Shown here in pieces: positions 5,724 through 7,004 of a DNA stretch of 7,004 bases. The position numbers were made by a program, and so were the translations under genes. Positions within the stretch are counted from its first letter, which is position 1, and every line of letters begins with the position of its first letter. Below the pieces are notes generated by a model. That model worked only from the letters and a program-made list of their open reading frames with translations, made no database searches and was not told where the DNA came from. Origin of the DNA: an uncultured Pirellula sp. (GTDB lineage: Bacteria; Planctomycetota; Planctomycetia; Pirellulales; Pirellulaceae). Where the stretch lies: contig CAILTZ010000487.1 in the NCBI GenBank assembly GCA_903837255.1, forward strand, positions 1-7,004, written 5' to 3'.

Positions 5724-7004
5724 CTAACCAATCGTGTCCCCTTTGGTCGCCCGCAAAACCTCATCCATGCTCGTGGTCCCTTCGAGGACCTTGCGAAACG
5801 CGTCCATCCGCAATGTCAACATGCCGTGCTTGAGCGCCAATTGCTTGATCACGAAGCTGCTTGCTCGATCATGCGCAAGCTGCCTGATCTCTTCGTTGGT
5901 GATCAGCAGCTCGTAGATGCCGAATCGACCTGCGTATCCTAGCCCTCGGCAAACCCGGCAACCTTCCGGCAGGTACAGCGGTTGCCCATCGAGCTTCTCC
6001 CATGGAAAATCGCGAGGGAGCTCGTCTCTCTTGGGATGATAAGGCTTTTTGCACTGCGGACACAATCTTCTGACGAGTCGCTGAGCCATGATCCCTTCGA
6101 CGGTGCTTGCGACCAAGAATGGTTCGATCCCCATGTCGATGATCCGGGTGAACGAACCCGAAGCGTCGTTGGTGTGAAGCGTGCTGAATACCGTGTGACC
6201 GGTCAGCGAAGCCTGGATGGCATTCTCAGCCGTCTCCGCATCCCGAATTTCACCGACCAGGACAATGTCCGGGTCGTGACGCAGGATGCTTCGTAGGGAC
6301 GCCGCAAAAGTCAACCCAATCTTGGGGTGCACCTGAATCTGATTGATCCCATCGAGCTGATACTCGACCGGGTCTTCCGTCGTGATGATCTTGTTCTCCG
6401 GAGACTTAATCTCCAAGAGTGAACTGTAGAGCGTCGTTGTTTTTCCTGAACCGGTCGGACCTGTCACAAGGATGATGCCGTGAGGAATTCGAATCAGCTC
6501 GCTAAAGAGCCGGTAGGTTTCTTCACCCATCCCGAGGCTCCGAAGATCGAACTTCATCGCCCCTTTGTCGAGAATCCGCATGACGAGGCTCTCGCCGTGG
6601 ATCATGGGAATGACCGAGACCCGAATATCAATCTCGCGTCCATGGACACGCAGCTTGATTCGACCGTCTTGAGGAAGCCGCTTCTCGGCAATGTTCAGCT
6701 TGGCCATAATCTTCAGACGCGAGATGATGGCTGCTTGGAACCGATTGATCTCCGGAGGCACCGGTTGGGTCTGTAGAATACCGTCGATTCGATACCGAAC
6801 GACGATTCCACTGGCCTGCGATTCGATGTGCACGTCGCTAGCTCGCGCATCGACGGCTTCGACGAGAATCTCATTGACAAGGCGAACAACGGAAGCCTCT
6901 TGGGCTTGCTCGCTGAGCTCACTGCCGTCTGCTTCGAATTTCTCGAGCAACTCGATGTCGTCATCTTCATCGCTCCGGGCGGCCATAAGGCCTTCGACCG
7001 TCTC
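5724..7004 (-). CDS. gspE: GspE, secretion ATPase of the type II secretion system, N-terminus cut by window edge
   Basis: GspE is the hexameric cytoplasmic ATPase that powers pseudopilus assembly. The 426 codons visible stay open to the right edge, so the true start lies outside; the ATG at 6986 is internal (ETVEGL precedes it). Numbering the visible fragment from 1, the N2 domain includes ASDVHIE and [13 protein letters not shown], then [12 protein letters not shown]. The catalytic domain has Walker A GPTGSGKT (182-189), an Asp box TTEDPVEYQ (208-216), Walker [17 protein letters not shown] (244-259) and a His box [11 protein letters not shown] (269-279). A tetracysteine zinc site follows, C315-x2-C318 and C349-x2-C352, as in GspE/PilB ATPases. 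All key residues are intact. The missing part should be the N-terminal domain that binds GspL. PilB is the alternative by sequence alone; the downstream gspF-K genes decide for GspE. Confidence 0.96.
   Translation of the reverse strand, partial: ETVEGLMAARSDEDDDIELLEKFEADGSELSEQAQEASVVRLVNEILVEAVDARASDVHIESQASGIVVRYRIDGILQTQPVPPEINRFQAAIISRLKIMAKLNIAEKRLPQDGRIKLRVHGREIDIRVSVIPMIHGESLVMRILDKGAMKFDLRSLGMGEETYRLFSELIRIPHGIILVTGPTGSGKTTTLYSSLLEIKSPENKIITTEDPVEYQLDGINQIQVHPKIGLTFAASLRSILRHDPDIVLVGEIRDAETAENAIQASLTGHTVFSTLHTNDASGSFTRIIDMGIEPFLVASTVEGIMAQRLVRRLCPQCKKPYHPKRDELPRDFPWEKLDGQPLYLPEGCRVCRGLGYAGRFGIYELLITNEEIRQLAHDRASSFVIKQLALKHGMLTLRMDAFRKVLEGTTSMDEVLRATKGDTIG

Noticed and set aside
5698..5726. 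Perfect TTGACA on the plus strand in the gspE-gspF gap, as a possible antisense promoter
   Set aside because: At 17 bases downstream the sequence is aaacta, a poor -10 box, and no plus-strand gene follows. Likely chance.
5724..7004. Type IV pilus cluster (pilB, pilC) instead of T2SS
   Set aside because: The E and F products alone cannot exclude it, but GspG with its calcium loop and a clear GspK with the SAM-like region are specific to the T2SS.

Overview
The window holds most of one type II secretion system (T2SS, general secretion pathway) pseudopilus operon. Every gene lies on the minus strand, so the operon reads from right to left: gspE (N-terminus beyond the right edge), gspF, gspG, gspH, gspI, gspJ, gspK (C-terminus beyond the left edge). 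This is the classical E-F-G-H-I-J-K order. No RNA gene, insertion sequence, CRISPR array or convincing terminator was seen, and no stretch over about 110 bases lacks a gene.

Layout: the GspE ATPase occupies 7004-5724, a 71-base gap follows, and the GspF platform protein is at 5652-4447. A 112-base AT-rich gap then precedes gspG (4334-3924). From gspG on, the five pseudopilin genes are packed without gaps: H overlaps the end of G, I starts one base after the H stop, J shares one base with the I stop (TGATG), and K overlaps the J stop as ATGA.

How the parts work together: GspE hydrolyses ATP at the cytoplasmic face and drives the membrane protein GspF. Together they push a periplasmic pseudopilus built from GspG subunits and tipped by GspH, I, J and K. 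The other T2SS parts (secretin GspD, GspC/L/M, prepilin peptidase GspO) are not in the window.

The organism cannot be read directly. Gly/Ser/Thr-rich insertions in the minor pseudopilins, alanine before the prepilin cleavage site, moderate GC and a GspK with an EF-hand-like loop together suggest a Planctomycetes bacterium, possibly Pirellulaceae. This is an inference from general familiarity.

The most unusual feature is that the predicted tip proteins, mainly J and K, carry long low-complexity inserts encoded by in-frame tandem repeats. GspK runs into a nested GPGGG repeat array that leaves the window, whereas GspG, GspF and GspE have no such inserts.
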